From: Chitinophagaceae bacterium
Lineage (GTDB): Bacteria > Bacteroidota > Bacteroidia > Chitinophagales > Chitinophagaceae
Length of the DNA: 64,000 nucleotides
Reading direction: 5' to 3'
NCBI GenBank assembly: GCA_004028795.1
Contig: SAIW01000007.1
Coordinates: 186,001 to 250,000, forward strand
Position numbers and translations under genes: made by a program. This document shows positions 41,817 to 50,664 of this stretch, piece after piece (the stretch's first letter is position 1; each line of letters begins with the position of its first letter). The notes beneath the pieces are model-generated. The model ran no database searches. It was given only the letters and a program-made list of their open reading frames with translations, and was not told the DNA's origin.

Positions 41817-43037
41817 TTAGTATAAACTCATTTGTTGTTTAGGATACTTAATTGAATCGTCGTTGTCAGCAATTTTTTTGATAACTAAAAACTCAAGTGT
41901 CTTGATTAGTTGCTTTATCAATGGAATTATGTCCTTATAATCTTCGGAATTTGTAATTGTCAAATGATATTCACTTTCCTTGTTATGAACAATGCTACAT
42001 CTCAAGCCATATACAAGTGCTGCCACCCTTTCAAAGTTAGATGTGTCAAAACCTTTGACAATACCTTTATCTCTCAAAAATGTCTTTGCATCATGTGTTG
42101 AAACAGGATCCAATTCTAATTTTATCGCTGCTCGATTTGCATTGAAAATTATTTGGAAGTTGTCAATAAAGGTTGACTTCTCTTTTCCCTTCATGGATTC
42201 TGCTGATATTGCAAATTCACGAACAAAAAACTTATTTGTTCCTACTCTTGTTGTGAGGTCAACCAAGTAAACTCTATAAACAAAATATTCAAGTATATGA
42301 TAGAGTTTCAGGAATCTTGATAGAATATCTGGTGCTTGATTTAGTTCATTTAATACATCATAGATATCAAAAAATTGTTCATAGATTTTTGAACTATCCA
42401 ATGAAAGTTTATTATTTAATTGAGGAGTTGAATAAATTATATCGATGGGTAGGTCAATTGATTTGGAGTTATTGAGAAAGCATAAATAAATATATGAGTA
42501 ATGTCTGTCAGCACTAAACGGAGATAATTGCTTGTTAATTGTAAAACCTAAATTAAAATTATTGTTTCGGATGCAATCAAGAAAAAGAGTTATTCTCGGA
42601 GTGTCCGCATTTGAATAACAACGTTCCAAGAATTCTTGAATTTGCTTCCAAAGCATGGCGTAATGCGGCAATGATATATCTACAATACTTCCAGATTGTA
42701 TCAACGATTTTGTTGAAAAATATCCAAAGTCATTGTCTGAGTATGCAAAGGCACGATTCTTTTTTTCAAGACTTGCAATTGAAAAATCGACTATTTCTAT
42801 TGAACCTGTAACACTATAGGTTTCAGAAAGAAAATTGTCTTTGTTGCTGTTAATGATTGTATCCAAAGAATCAATTAGTTTAACGAAGTTGGGCGGTGGT
42901 GTTAAAGATTTTAATCGTGTCAATGCCGCTTTTAAATCCTCATCAATAATTACATTCTCTAAAACCGTTTCGTCACTAAATCCAAGATAGTCATTCAGTG
43001 AAACAATGAATTGAGATAACATTTCTTTTCCTGTCAT
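41817..43037 (-). CDS. HEPN-like protein of a two-gene accessory unit (RX4H motif), candidate ribonuclease effector
   Basis: 406 residues, soluble. No full-length family recognised. Near the C-terminus 'VAALVYGLRCSIVHNKESEYH' (in part) contains R346-C-S-I-V-H351, the RX4H pattern of HEPN domains; it is preceded by a long helical region ('FLKLYHILEYFVYRVYLV') as in HEPN folds of abortive-infection proteins, where a 'LR..xxH' helix follows. The N-terminal ~200 residues are of mixed content and unassigned ('LFLDCIRNNNFNLGF'). It begins 2 bp after the partner gene stop, in the same direction. A role as toxin or phage-triggered RNase is inferred from motif and pairing only; the polar residue normally after Arg is replaced by Cys. 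Confidence 0.75.
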   Translation of the reverse strand: MTGKEMLSQFIVSLNDYLGFSDETVLENVIIDEDLKAALTRLKSLTPPPNFVKLIDSLDTIINSNKDNFLSETYSVTGSIEIVDFSIASLEKKNRAFAYSDNDFGYFSTKSLIQSGSIVDISLPHYAMLWKQIQEFLERCYSNADTPRITLFLDCIRNNNFNLGFTINKQLSPFSADRHYSYIYLCFLNNSKSIDLPIDIIYSTPQLNNKLSLDSSKIYEQFFDIYDVLNELNQAPDILSRFLKLYHILEYFVYRVYLVDLTTRVGTNKFFVREFAISAESMKGKEKSTFIDNFQIIFNANRAAIKLELDPVSTHDAKTFLRDKGIVKGFDTSNFERVAALVYGLRCSIVHNKESEYHLTITNSEDYKDIIPLIKQLIKTLEFLVIKKIADNDDSIKYPKQQMSLY

Positions 43038-43039
43038 GG

Positions 43040-44290
43040 CTATCTCTTTTCTTTTGATTCTTCAAAAATCACTTTCCATACGGGACTATTTCCCTGAATC
43101 AATTCGTAGGTATAGTTCATTATCACCTTGCGAATGAAATTTCCAATGTTTACTTGACGACTTGAAAGTGAATTGTATTCGGCAGTAAACTCTGAAAGGT
43201 CAAAACCCTTCTCCAATATTCTGTCACGAAGAGTTGTAAAACCTTTGTTAGCAAATTCAGAGAGTTCCTTCTTTGTCCAACTCTTTTCAATCTTAATATG
43301 CTTTCCGACTGCCGCAAAAACTCCACTAAGAGTTGTGTCTTTAACGAACCATTCTTTGCCTTTTTGCGAATCCTTTTCGCTTACTGCTAAATCAATATTA
43401 TAGAGTTGGTCAATGTAAGTTTTGATAAAGTCAGAACTAAAAACAGCTTCATAAATGTCCGGTTCTGTATCAACTTCCGGCTCTAAACCAATTAAGTCAT
43501 CTGTTGAAATTCTAAGTGGTTTCATTTCAATGAAGGACTGTAAGCCAACAATCACGGACGAAAACATAAATTCACCAACTTCACGATTACCCTTCTTTAC
43601 ATCACTCGCCGACTTCTCCTTTTCACGATGCAATTTGATTTGCTTTTGCTTACTAATTAACTCATCATAAAAATGTAGAAACAGGAGTTCATATTGATGT
43701 GTTTTTGAAACTGCTTTTTGACCTGCATTAAGCACAAGCATTTTTTCAATTACTTCCTTTTCTTGTAGCCCTGACCAAACGATAAAATAAATGTCAAACT
43801 TTGAAAAGGAATCTTTGATATTTTTTATTTCGTCCTTTTCAATTAAAGATCTTATTAAGGTTGTGGAAAGGACCCCTGATTCAAAAAACAAATCGTTTTC
43901 CTCTTTTAGTTTTTTTGCAAAATCTATAATGGCTTTATCCTTTTCACCATTATATGTTTCAGAGAGAATTTTATAAGCCCACAAACGAAAAGTTCTTTGA
44001 AGTCCGTCTAAAATCTCAACTTGCTCCATATCAATTTCCGTAATGCCAGCCGATTTGATTTTCATCACTGGTTGCTTGTAAGTCAGTGTTATCATTGGAA
44101 TTGGGTCGCCTGACTTGATAGTTTGATATAAATAATCAAGGTATTGATTCTTTACTATTCTCCGCTGAATTGCAAAGTCATAAAAATTTGATTTTAAGCT
44201 ATTCAAATAGGTAAGCAGATTTCCTCGACATAAATACCAAGTCCTATGCTCAATAGTTTTTGTATTTAATATTTCTAATTCCATTTTCAT
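43040..44290 (-). CDS. ParB/DGQQR-like protein (DUF262- or DndB-related), partner of the HEPN-like gene
   Basis: 416 residues, soluble. The N-terminal third fits DGQQR-type ParB-like domains: 'QRRIVKNQYLDYLYQTIKSGDPIPMITL' (in parts, residues 42-69), then 'VEIL-D95-G96-L97-Q98-R99-TFRLW', where the usual DGQQR has Leu in place of the first Gln. Later 'MLVLNAGQKAVSKTHQYELL' resembles the N-x-[AG]-x3-[LV]-[ST] block of the same group. The C-terminal half is helical, charged and unassigned. DUF262/DndB relatives act in restriction-like and other defence systems. Upstream gene of the pair, separated by 2 bp from the HEPN-like gene. Confidence 0.78.
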   Translation of the reverse strand: MKMELEILNTKTIEHRTWYLCRGNLLTYLNSLKSNFYDFAIQRRIVKNQYLDYLYQTIKSGDPIPMITLTYKQPVMKIKSAGITEIDMEQVEILDGLQRTFRLWAYKILSETYNGEKDKAIIDFAKKLKEENDLFFESGVLSTTLIRSLIEKDEIKNIKDSFSKFDIYFIVWSGLQEKEVIEKMLVLNAGQKAVSKTHQYELLFLHFYDELISKQKQIKLHREKEKSASDVKKGNREVGEFMFSSVIVGLQSFIEMKPLRISTDDLIGLEPEVDTEPDIYEAVFSSDFIKTYIDQLYNIDLAVSEKDSQKGKEWFVKDTTLSGVFAAVGKHIKIEKSWTKKELSEFANKGFTTLRDRILEKGFDLSEFTAEYNSLSSRQVNIGNFIRKVIMNYTYELIQGNSPVWKVIFEESKEKR

Positions 44291-44303
44291 TTATGTTGTA
44301 TCG

Positions 44304-44504
44304 TTAAAGATATAATTCTTCTTTGTCGGATTTGTAAAAACGTAGGCGAAAACACTCTTTCATTTTTTTCGGAGGTGGTTGTGTGTCGATAAAAAATAAA
44401 AGTTTGTTTTGTGCGATGACATAAAATTTTTGAGGGGGCTTTTTAATAAAATTATTTTCTGTGGTGGCTTCAATAGTGATGTCAGTTGTTGTCATTGGTG
44501 TCAA
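44304..44504 (-). CDS. Possible small protein upstream of the accessory unit
   Basis: 66 residues, stop 13 bp before the ParB-like gene. The middle reads 'QKFYVIAQNKLLFFIDTQPP' followed by 'KKMKECFRLRFYKSDKEE', a hydrophobic strand pair with basic tail that looks like real protein; the Thr-rich start has two possible Met. No family recognised. It could be a small regulator or antitoxin, or a leftover of the element that brought the unit. Moderate doubt that it is expressed. Confidence 0.4.
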   Translation of the reverse strand: MTPMTTTDITIEATTENNFIKKPPQKFYVIAQNKLLFFIDTQPPPKKMKECFRLRFYKSDKEELYL

Positions 44505-44934
44505 AAATGGTTGATGAAATGCTAGTCAGTTTAAAGTTAGCACTGTCGCCATAGCATTTCAGGCAACTTTTAAATATACGCAACTCTAATTATAAGTCAT
44601 TTATTTTCAGCAACTATTTTTTAATAAAACTTGCGTTTTGTAGATATACGAAACGCAACAATTAAAAAAACGCAAGTGTAACAATTGGGAAAAGAGTGTC
44701 ATCTTTCTGACTGGTTTTAAAAGCTTCCATACCCACTTCAACCACCTGCTAAAATGGCAATTTTCACCTATTGCTGCTTAGGGTACTTTATCGCTGCTTT
44801 ATCGACGCTTTGTCGCTGCCGATGGCTCCGAAAAGCTCCCTACTTTTCTGTCAGTTTGGTGGCGGTTCAAAAGTAGCAACAATGAAAAAGCCACCCTTCC
44901 GGAGTGGCTTAAGCGAGTTTATATTTATCAAATA
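44505..44934. other. 430-bp gene-free stretch with inverted repeats, possible mobile-element remnant
   Basis: No credible gene. TGAAATGCTA (44515-44524) is the inverse of TAGCATTTCA (44552-44561). ACTTGCGTTT (44629-44638) is the inverse of AAACGCAAGT (44668-44677), with a further AAACGCAA at 44651-44658. From ~44740 to 44880 the base composition turns visibly richer in GC (TCGCTGCCGATGGCTCCGAA...) and does not resemble the neighbours, then the E2 terminator follows. It may be one edge of inserted DNA; no att site was proved. Confidence 0.5.
44885..44910 (-). terminator. Intrinsic terminator after the E2 gene
   Basis: On the minus strand AAGCCAC (44910-44904), with a Cys-Gly-rich loop containing TCCGGA, pairs with GTGGCTT (44894-44888) and is followed by TTTTTC. 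It is 24 bp beyond the E2 stop codon. Confidence 0.8.
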
Positions 44935-46704
44935 TTAATCCACATATTGTTCCTGTACTACCAATTTCAATTCCCTGTTTACATTCCAATTCTCAAATTC
45001 TTTGGCTACTTCTGTTAAGAAACTGGCACCCACACTACCATCAATAATTCTATGGTCGTAACTTAATGATAAATACATCATGTGGCGTATACCGATAAAA
45101 TCTCCCTTATCTGTTTCTACAACCACAGGGCGTTTCTTAATAGCACCAACAGCTAAAATAGCTACCTGCGGTTGGTTAATAATCGGCGTACCCATTAAAC
45201 TACCGAATGAGCCTACATTGGTTAAGGTAAATGTTCCGCCTTGTGTATCATCGGGTTTTAATTTACCGTTACGTGCATTGGCTGCTAAAGCGTTTACAGA
45301 TTTAGCTAAGTTTACCAAACCCATTTGTTCTGCATGTTTAATAACAGGTACAATCAGGTTATTATTCGGTAAAGCAGTTGCCATTCCGATATTAAAATAA
45401 TTCTTTATAGCTATTTTATCACCTTCTACAGAACTGTTAATAATCGGGTAACGCTTCATAACTTTCACCAAACACTCAATAAACATAGGAGTGAAAGTTA
45501 TTTTAGTACCGGTACGTTTTTCAAAATCTTCTTTCTTCTTTTCACGCCATACAACCATATTGGTTACATCTGCTTCGGCAAAACTGGTTACATGTGCACT
45601 GGTTTGCTTACTGTTAACCATGTGTTGTGCAATCAGTTTACGCATTCTGTCCATCTCAATTATTTCCACACTTGGTTTTGGTGCATCAATAATCGGCGGA
45701 GCAATGTAAACAGGCTCGGCAGCTTGTGGTTTTGCAACAGGTTCTGCAGGCGGTTGCGGAGCAATATAAACAGGTTGCGGTTGTGGAAACTCAACTTGTA
45801 CAGGTGGCTGCTGCGGTTGCGTTATAACTGTTTGCTGAACAGGAGCATCAACAGGTTGAGGAGCAACATACACTTGTTGTGGTTGTGGTGTTGGCTCAAC
45901 TATTTGCGGCTGACTTATTACAGTTTGTTGTTGTAAAACAGGCTCGGGTTGCGGTGCAACATAAGTCTGTTGCTCAATAACCGGTTGTTGAATAAAAGAA
46001 GGTGGTGGTGGCGGAGCAGGCTCTTCAACTTGTTCTGTATGTTTATATGTTTCAACAACAGGAGCGGGTTGAACAACAGGAGCAACATATTGTGTTGCCT
46101 GTGGTTGCGGTGCAGGTTGATAAAAAACAGGTTGTGGCTGTGGTGCAACAAATGCAGTAACCTTACCGGCTTTTTTATCTGCTATATATTGTAAAATATC
46201 TTTCTTAGAAACCCTTCCATCAGCACCTGTACCGGGTATTCTTTCCAACTCACTTAAACTTAAACCTTCACTGTTGGCTATGTTTAAAACCAAAGGTGAA
46301 AAGAATTTATTATTACCTGAAGCAGCAGGCTGCGGAACATAAGCAGGTTGCGGTGTAAAAGGAATATGTTCCTGTTCCTGCGGTGCAATAACCGGTTGCT
46401 GAGCAGGAGGTGGCGGCGGATTATAAACGGGCTGTTGTTGCGGTGCAGGAGTAAACGTAGCACTTACAGCTTCAATTTTTGCAATAACGGCACCAACTGG
46501 TACTACATCGTTTTCTTTAAAAAGAATTTCTGTAATAACACCGTTGGCAGTTGAAGGAACTTCGCTGTCAACCTTATCAGTGGCTATTTCTAAAACAGTT
46601 TCATCAAGCTTAACGGTATCGCCAACTTTTTTGTGCCAACGTAACACAGTGGCTTCCATTATGCTTTCGCCCATTTTAGGCATAACCAAATCAACTATTG
46701 CCAT
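44935..46704 (-). CDS. 2-oxo acid dehydrogenase dihydrolipoamide acyltransferase (E2) with long Pro/Gln-rich linker
   Basis: 589 residues. Lipoyl domain (1-77) with the lipoylated K44 in TDKVDS; peripheral-subunit-binding domain (~133-172, 'KKDILQYIADKK'); then ~180 residues almost wholly of Pro, Gln, Val, Tyr, Ala (QPVYIAPQP-type words); catalytic domain (~355-589) with H551-x3-D555-G. It transfers acyl groups to CoA in a branched-chain, 2-oxoglutarate or pyruvate complex; which one is undecided by sequence, and E1/E3 are not adjacent. The inner linker is far longer than the 30-50 residues typical. Confidence 0.92.
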   Translation of the reverse strand: MAIVDLVMPKMGESIMEATVLRWHKKVGDTVKLDETVLEIATDKVDSEVPSTANGVITEILFKENDVVPVGAVIAKIEAVSATFTPAPQQQPVYNPPPPPAQQPVIAPQEQEHIPFTPQPAYVPQPAASGNNKFFSPLVLNIANSEGLSLSELERIPGTGADGRVSKKDILQYIADKKAGKVTAFVAPQPQPVFYQPAPQPQATQYVAPVVQPAPVVETYKHTEQVEEPAPPPPPSFIQQPVIEQQTYVAPQPEPVLQQQTVISQPQIVEPTPQPQQVYVAPQPVDAPVQQTVITQPQQPPVQVEFPQPQPVYIAPQPPAEPVAKPQAAEPVYIAPPIIDAPKPSVEIIEMDRMRKLIAQHMVNSKQTSAHVTSFAEADVTNMVVWREKKKEDFEKRTGTKITFTPMFIECLVKVMKRYPIINSSVEGDKIAIKNYFNIGMATALPNNNLIVPVIKHAEQMGLVNLAKSVNALAANARNGKLKPDDTQGGTFTLTNVGSFGSLMGTPIINQPQVAILAVGAIKKRPVVVETDKGDFIGIRHMMYLSLSYDHRIIDGSVGASFLTEVAKEFENWNVNRELKLVVQEQYVD

Positions 46705-46915
46705 ACTTAAGTGTCTAGTTTTAGGTAAATTTCCTTGCTAACTTTTTCCATTATTTGTTATTGTTTTGCACACAGTAAACAAGCGGGTTAAATTTCAAAA
46801 AATGAAGTAATCAGTATCTTCAAAACCTGCTCTGAATCAACGAGAAATTATTTAGCTGCGTAGCAAGCATCAACAAACAGTTATTCAAAAATAATTTTTA
46901 GATGTTGAAAGTTAT

Positions 46916-48184
46916 TCAATGGTTATCCACAATTAATTGACGTAATAAATTTAATGCATTAACGGCAGTTAATTCAATATTCTTTTTTCTGTCAAACCTG
47001 AAATGAAACTTTCGTGTAACAATTTTCTTTTTATCTGCAACAGCTACCCAAACAGTGCCAACAGGTTTATCGGGTGTTTCGCCACCGGGCCCCATAATAC
47101 CGCTTACAGCAACACCATAATCTGTTTTCATTAAACTGATAACATTCTGTACCATTGCTTTTACGGTTTCTTCACTAACTGCTCCGTATTTGGTAAGCGT
47201 TGCATTTGGTACATGTAAACTATCTTCTTTTACTTTATATGAATAGCTTATTACACTTCCTTCATAATAATCTGATGAGCCTGCAATAGTGGTTAACAAA
47301 TGAGCAATATAACCACCTGTACAACTTTCAGCGGTAGCTACTGTTTTGTTTTTTTCTTTTAATAGTTTGCCCACCACAGCTTCCATTGGTAAATCTTCAT
47401 CTATAACCATTGCATCTTTCACATAACTTTTTAAAGAAGTGAAAGATTGATTAATAGCTGATTGAATGGCTTCTTTATTATTTCCTATGGCTGTTAATCT
47501 TAATCTTACCATTCCGTAATTGGGCAAATAAGCCAACTTAATATTTGATGGTAAGTTTGCTTCAAAAGAAACTAATTTTTCTGCCAGAAAAGATTCACCA
47601 ACACCTGCAGTTAACAATGTTCTGTGTTCAATAAAAGCGGTTTGAAATTTTTGGGTAATAATCTGCAAAACATGTTTTTGCATCAGCCATTTCATTTCAT
47701 GCGGAACACCCGGCATTGAGAAAAATAATTTACCATCTTTTTCAAACAGCATTCCCGGTGCAGTACCTTTTTCATTTTTTAAAACAGTGCAAACATCGGG
47801 TACTTCGGCTTGTTTTTTATTTCTTTCCAATAAGGGCATCGGTCTTTTAAAAACGTGTTCAAATAAATAAGTAACATGCTGCAGTGTTGCTTCATCCATT
47901 ACTAACTTTCCGCCGAAATACTTACACAGCAAGGGTTTGGTAATATCATCTGCTGTCGGGCCAAGTCCGCCTGTTATTAAAATAATATTCGAGTATTTGC
48001 TCTCTTCATCTAAAGCATTCCATATATCATCCCACACATCGCCAACTGCAATACGGCGTTTAACGGGTACCCCTATTTTATTTAATTCCTGTGCAATAAA
48101 AGCACTGTTGGTATCTATAACCTGACCGATTAATAATTCATCACCAATGGTAATAATAGATGCACTAACGGTATTACTGCTCAT
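46916..48184 (-). CDS. cinA: CinA-like protein (NMN deamidase / competence-damage family)
   Basis: 422 residues, full-length two-domain protein. The N-terminal molybdopterin-binding-like domain starts 'ASIITIGDELLIGQVIDTNS' and includes 'ILITGGLGPTADDITKPLL' and 'APGMLFEKDG'; the C-terminal CinA domain has 'TVATAESCTGGYIAHLLTTIAGSS' (in parts) and 'AVSGIMGPGGETPDKPVGTVWVA'. The C-terminal domain deamidates NMN in pyridine nucleotide salvage. Divergent from dacB; followed by the E2 gene after ~210 bp. Confidence 0.95.
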   Translation of the reverse strand: MSSNTVSASIITIGDELLIGQVIDTNSAFIAQELNKIGVPVKRRIAVGDVWDDIWNALDEESKYSNIILITGGLGPTADDITKPLLCKYFGGKLVMDEATLQHVTYLFEHVFKRPMPLLERNKKQAEVPDVCTVLKNEKGTAPGMLFEKDGKLFFSMPGVPHEMKWLMQKHVLQIITQKFQTAFIEHRTLLTAGVGESFLAEKLVSFEANLPSNIKLAYLPNYGMVRLRLTAIGNNKEAIQSAINQSFTSLKSYVKDAMVIDEDLPMEAVVGKLLKEKNKTVATAESCTGGYIAHLLTTIAGSSDYYEGSVISYSYKVKEDSLHVPNATLTKYGAVSEETVKAMVQNVISLMKTDYGVAVSGIMGPGGETPDKPVGTVWVAVADKKKIVTRKFHFRFDRKKNIELTAVNALNLLRQLIVDNH

Positions 48185-48236
48185 AATTAATATTGAAAAC
48201 TTATCAGTTACTTTTATGCAAAATAACAGTGGTAGA

Positions 48237-49643
48237 ATGAAAACATTTAAAGTTTTATTTTGTTTGCTAAGTGCTTCATTTGTTAAAGCACAAAATGTGC
48301 ATGACAGATTAGAGGTTGCAATGAAAGCTTTTTTGAAAGATGAACAAATAAAACATGCTATTGCATCCTTATATGTTGTTAATACAAAAACAAACGAAGT
48401 TGTTTATGCATTGAATGAAGAAACAGGATTAGCTCCAGCCAGTTGCCAGAAAATTTTTACAAGTATTGCTGCTTTAGATTTATTAGGAAAAGATTATCGC
48501 TTTAAAACAGAGATAGCTTACGATGGAAAGATTATGAACGGCACATTAAACGGTAACCTTATTATAACCGGCTATGGCGACCCAACATTAGCAAGCTGGC
48601 GTTACGCAGAAACAAAAGATTCTGTTGTGTTGAATAAATGGATGAATGCCATAAAAAATGCAGGCATTAAAAAAATAAACGGTAATTGTTTTTTAGATAA
48701 TACAAAGTTTGAATGGAACCCAATGCCGGGTGGATGGATTTGGGATGATATGGGTAATTATTACGGTGCAGGAACCTGGGCATTAAACTGGAATGAAAAC
48801 CAATTTGATTTGGTAATGCAACCGGGCATGAATGAGGGCGATAGTGTTGAAATAATAAAAACAGAACCAGAACTGAGTAACTACACATTAAAAAATTTTA
48901 TTAAAACAGGTAAGGCGGGCAGCGGCGATAATGCATCTGTTTATTCATCGCCTTATGCAACAACTGCATTTGCAGAAGGCACTATTCCTGCACAACAAAA
49001 GCCTTTTCGTATTTCAGGTTCAATACCTTTTCCATCGTTACAAATACAATCAATTTTAAACAAACAATTTCAACTGAATAATATCTCCATCAATCAAATT
49101 AAATTATCAGAAGCATATCAAAACAATAAAACTTCATTGCCAAAACCTTCAACCATCGTCTACACATATTATTCTCCTGTATTAGATAGTATTAATTATT
49201 ATTTCTTAAAAAGAAGCGTAAACTTTTACGGAGAAACTTTTGTAAGAACTATTGCATTAGAGAAAACAGGCTTCGGGAATCTTGATTCGGGAATTAATGT
49301 CGTTAAAAAATATTGGCAGGAGAGAGGCATTGAAAAATCTGCATTACATATATTGGATGGAAGCGGATTATCTCCGCAGAACAGAGTAACCACGAATGCA
49401 TTGGTTGCTGCTTTGCAATACGCTAAGCAACAAATATGGTTTACTTCTTTTTATAATGCTTTGCCTGAATACAACGGCATGAAGTTGAAGAGCGGAAGTG
49501 TAGGCGGAGCAAGAAGTTTTGCAGGCTATCATACAGCAAAAGATAAAACTGAATACACTGTTGCTGTAATTGTAAATAATTTCAACGGAAGTGCTGCAGA
49601 AACGGTTAAAAAGATTTTTAAAGTATTAGACGAATTAAAATAA
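48237..49643 (+). CDS. dacB: D-alanyl-D-alanine carboxypeptidase/endopeptidase (S13, PBP4/DacB)
   Basis: 468 residues from ATG 48237, which begins a good signal peptide (MKTFKVLFCLLSASFVKAQ); Met at 48216 is also possible, while the frame's ATG at 48147 lies inside cinA. Family motifs: SxxK as S-C-Q-K in 'LAPASCQKIFTSIAALDLLG', SxN region 'LDGSGLSPQNRVT' and KSG in 'LKSGSVGGARSFAGY'. It cleaves D-Ala or peptide cross-links of peptidoglycan in the periplasm. The DUF6526 gene follows 23 bp downstream. Confidence 0.94.
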   Translation: MKTFKVLFCLLSASFVKAQNVHDRLEVAMKAFLKDEQIKHAIASLYVVNTKTNEVVYALNEETGLAPASCQKIFTSIAALDLLGKDYRFKTEIAYDGKIMNGTLNGNLIITGYGDPTLASWRYAETKDSVVLNKWMNAIKNAGIKKINGNCFLDNTKFEWNPMPGGWIWDDMGNYYGAGTWALNWNENQFDLVMQPGMNEGDSVEIIKTEPELSNYTLKNFIKTGKAGSGDNASVYSSPYATTAFAEGTIPAQQKPFRISGSIPFPSLQIQSILNKQFQLNNISINQIKLSEAYQNNKTSLPKPSTIVYTYYSPVLDSINYYFLKRSVNFYGETFVRTIALEKTGFGNLDSGINVVKKYWQERGIEKSALHILDGSGLSPQNRVTTNALVAALQYAKQQIWFTSFYNALPEYNGMKLKSGSVGGARSFAGYHTAKDKTEYTVAVIVNNFNGSAAETVKKIFKVLDELK

Positions 49644-49666
49644 CTTAACAACTTAAAACCTAAATC

Positions 49667-50095
49667 ATGTTACAACAAAACTTTCAAAACCATTCGCGTT
49701 ACGTTCCTTTTTATCATTTTGTTACGCCGGCATTATTGTTGGCTGTAATAATCGGTTCAATAGTAAATGTAGTACACAGCAGTAAAGAAAATTTATATTC
49801 GGCTTCTTTATTAGTGGCACTATCAATTGTAGTTGCATTTGTTTGGGCATATAGCAGAATTTTTGCATTAAGAGCACAGGACAGAGCTATACGTGCTGAA
49901 GAAAACTTCAGACATTATATTATCACAGGAAAACCTTTACCAGCATCATTAAGAATGGGGCAGATTATTGCTTTGCGTTTTGCAAGCGATGATGAATTGG
50001 CTGCTTTAACAGCAAGAGCAGTGGCAGAACATTTAAGCAACAAACAAATTAAACAGGCTATTGTAAACTGGCGACCAGATTATAACAGGGCTTAG
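49667..50095 (+). CDS. DUF6526 family membrane protein
   Basis: 142 residues. Starts 'QNFQNHSRYVPFYHFVTPALL', the Bacteroidota family signature, with two membrane spans (~16-40 and ~46-65) and a cytoplasmic tail with 'RAQDRAIRAEENFRHYIITGKPLP' and 'QIIALRFASDDELAALTARA'. Function unknown in the family. Same direction as dacB; its last four bases overlap the 3' end of the convergent thioesterase gene. Confidence 0.88.
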   Translation: MLQQNFQNHSRYVPFYHFVTPALLLAVIIGSIVNVVHSSKENLYSASLLVALSIVVAFVWAYSRIFALRAQDRAIRAEENFRHYIITGKPLPASLRMGQIIALRFASDDELAALTARAVAEHLSNKQIKQAIVNWRPDYNRA

Positions 50096-50502
50096 TTGAA
50101 GTAAGGTTGAATTTTATCTAATAATTCTTTAGGCATTGTTGCTTTTTCTTTTGTAACAGCATTTAAAAAGTATAAAACAACTTTGCCTATTGTTAACAGT
50201 TTGCCGCTTTCATTATAAACTTCATGATGAAACTCAACTCTATGGTCTGCAGGCAACTCTTTTAACTGCGTTTTCACAGTTAATAAATCATCGTAATGTG
50301 CAGGGCGTAAATATTTACAGTGCAATTCAATAATAGGCATTATAATACCTGATGCCTCCATGTCTTTATAAGTAAAACCCAAGCTGCGTATGCTTTCTGC
50401 TCTTGCCACTTCAAAATATTGAGCATAATTTCCGTGATACACCACATTCATTTGATCTGTTTCGGCATACCGAACCCTTACCTGTGTTGATGTTTCAAAC
50501 AT
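50092..50502 (-). CDS. Acyl-CoA thioesterase (4-hydroxybenzoyl-CoA thioesterase-like, YbgC type)
   Basis: 136 residues, hot-dog fold. 'RVRYAETDQMNVVYHGNYAQYFEVARAE' (in parts) carries the catalytic Asp and the Y-H-x-N/Y-Y motif. YbgC hydrolyses short or acyl-ACP-linked thioesters and in many Gram-negatives is next to the Tol-Pal system. Here it is divergent from the giant TPR gene across ~160 bp. Confidence 0.93.
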   Translation of the reverse strand: MFETSTQVRVRYAETDQMNVVYHGNYAQYFEVARAESIRSLGFTYKDMEASGIIMPIIELHCKYLRPAHYDDLLTVKTQLKELPADHRVEFHHEVYNESGKLLTIGKVVLYFLNAVTKEKATMPKELLDKIQPYFN

Positions 50503-50664
50503 GTTATTCTATTTCTGTTGGTAAAGTTATATAGGCGTATTCTTTATCCACAAAAAATATGGAACAGCATTTGCTTATTAAGTGCTTGTTACCTTTAAAA
50601 TGCTTTTTACTTTTCATTAAGAAGTTAAATACAATCTTTGTTTCCAATGCCCCATTTCTACTCT

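Noticed and set aside
41817-43037. Transposase or phage gene
   Set aside because: No DDE, HUH or integrase motifs; the RX4H motif and tight pairing fit a non-mobile accessory unit.
45592-46194. Plus-strand frames opposite the E2 linker
   Set aside because: They mirror the Pro/Gln-rich repeats and have no protein-like composition.
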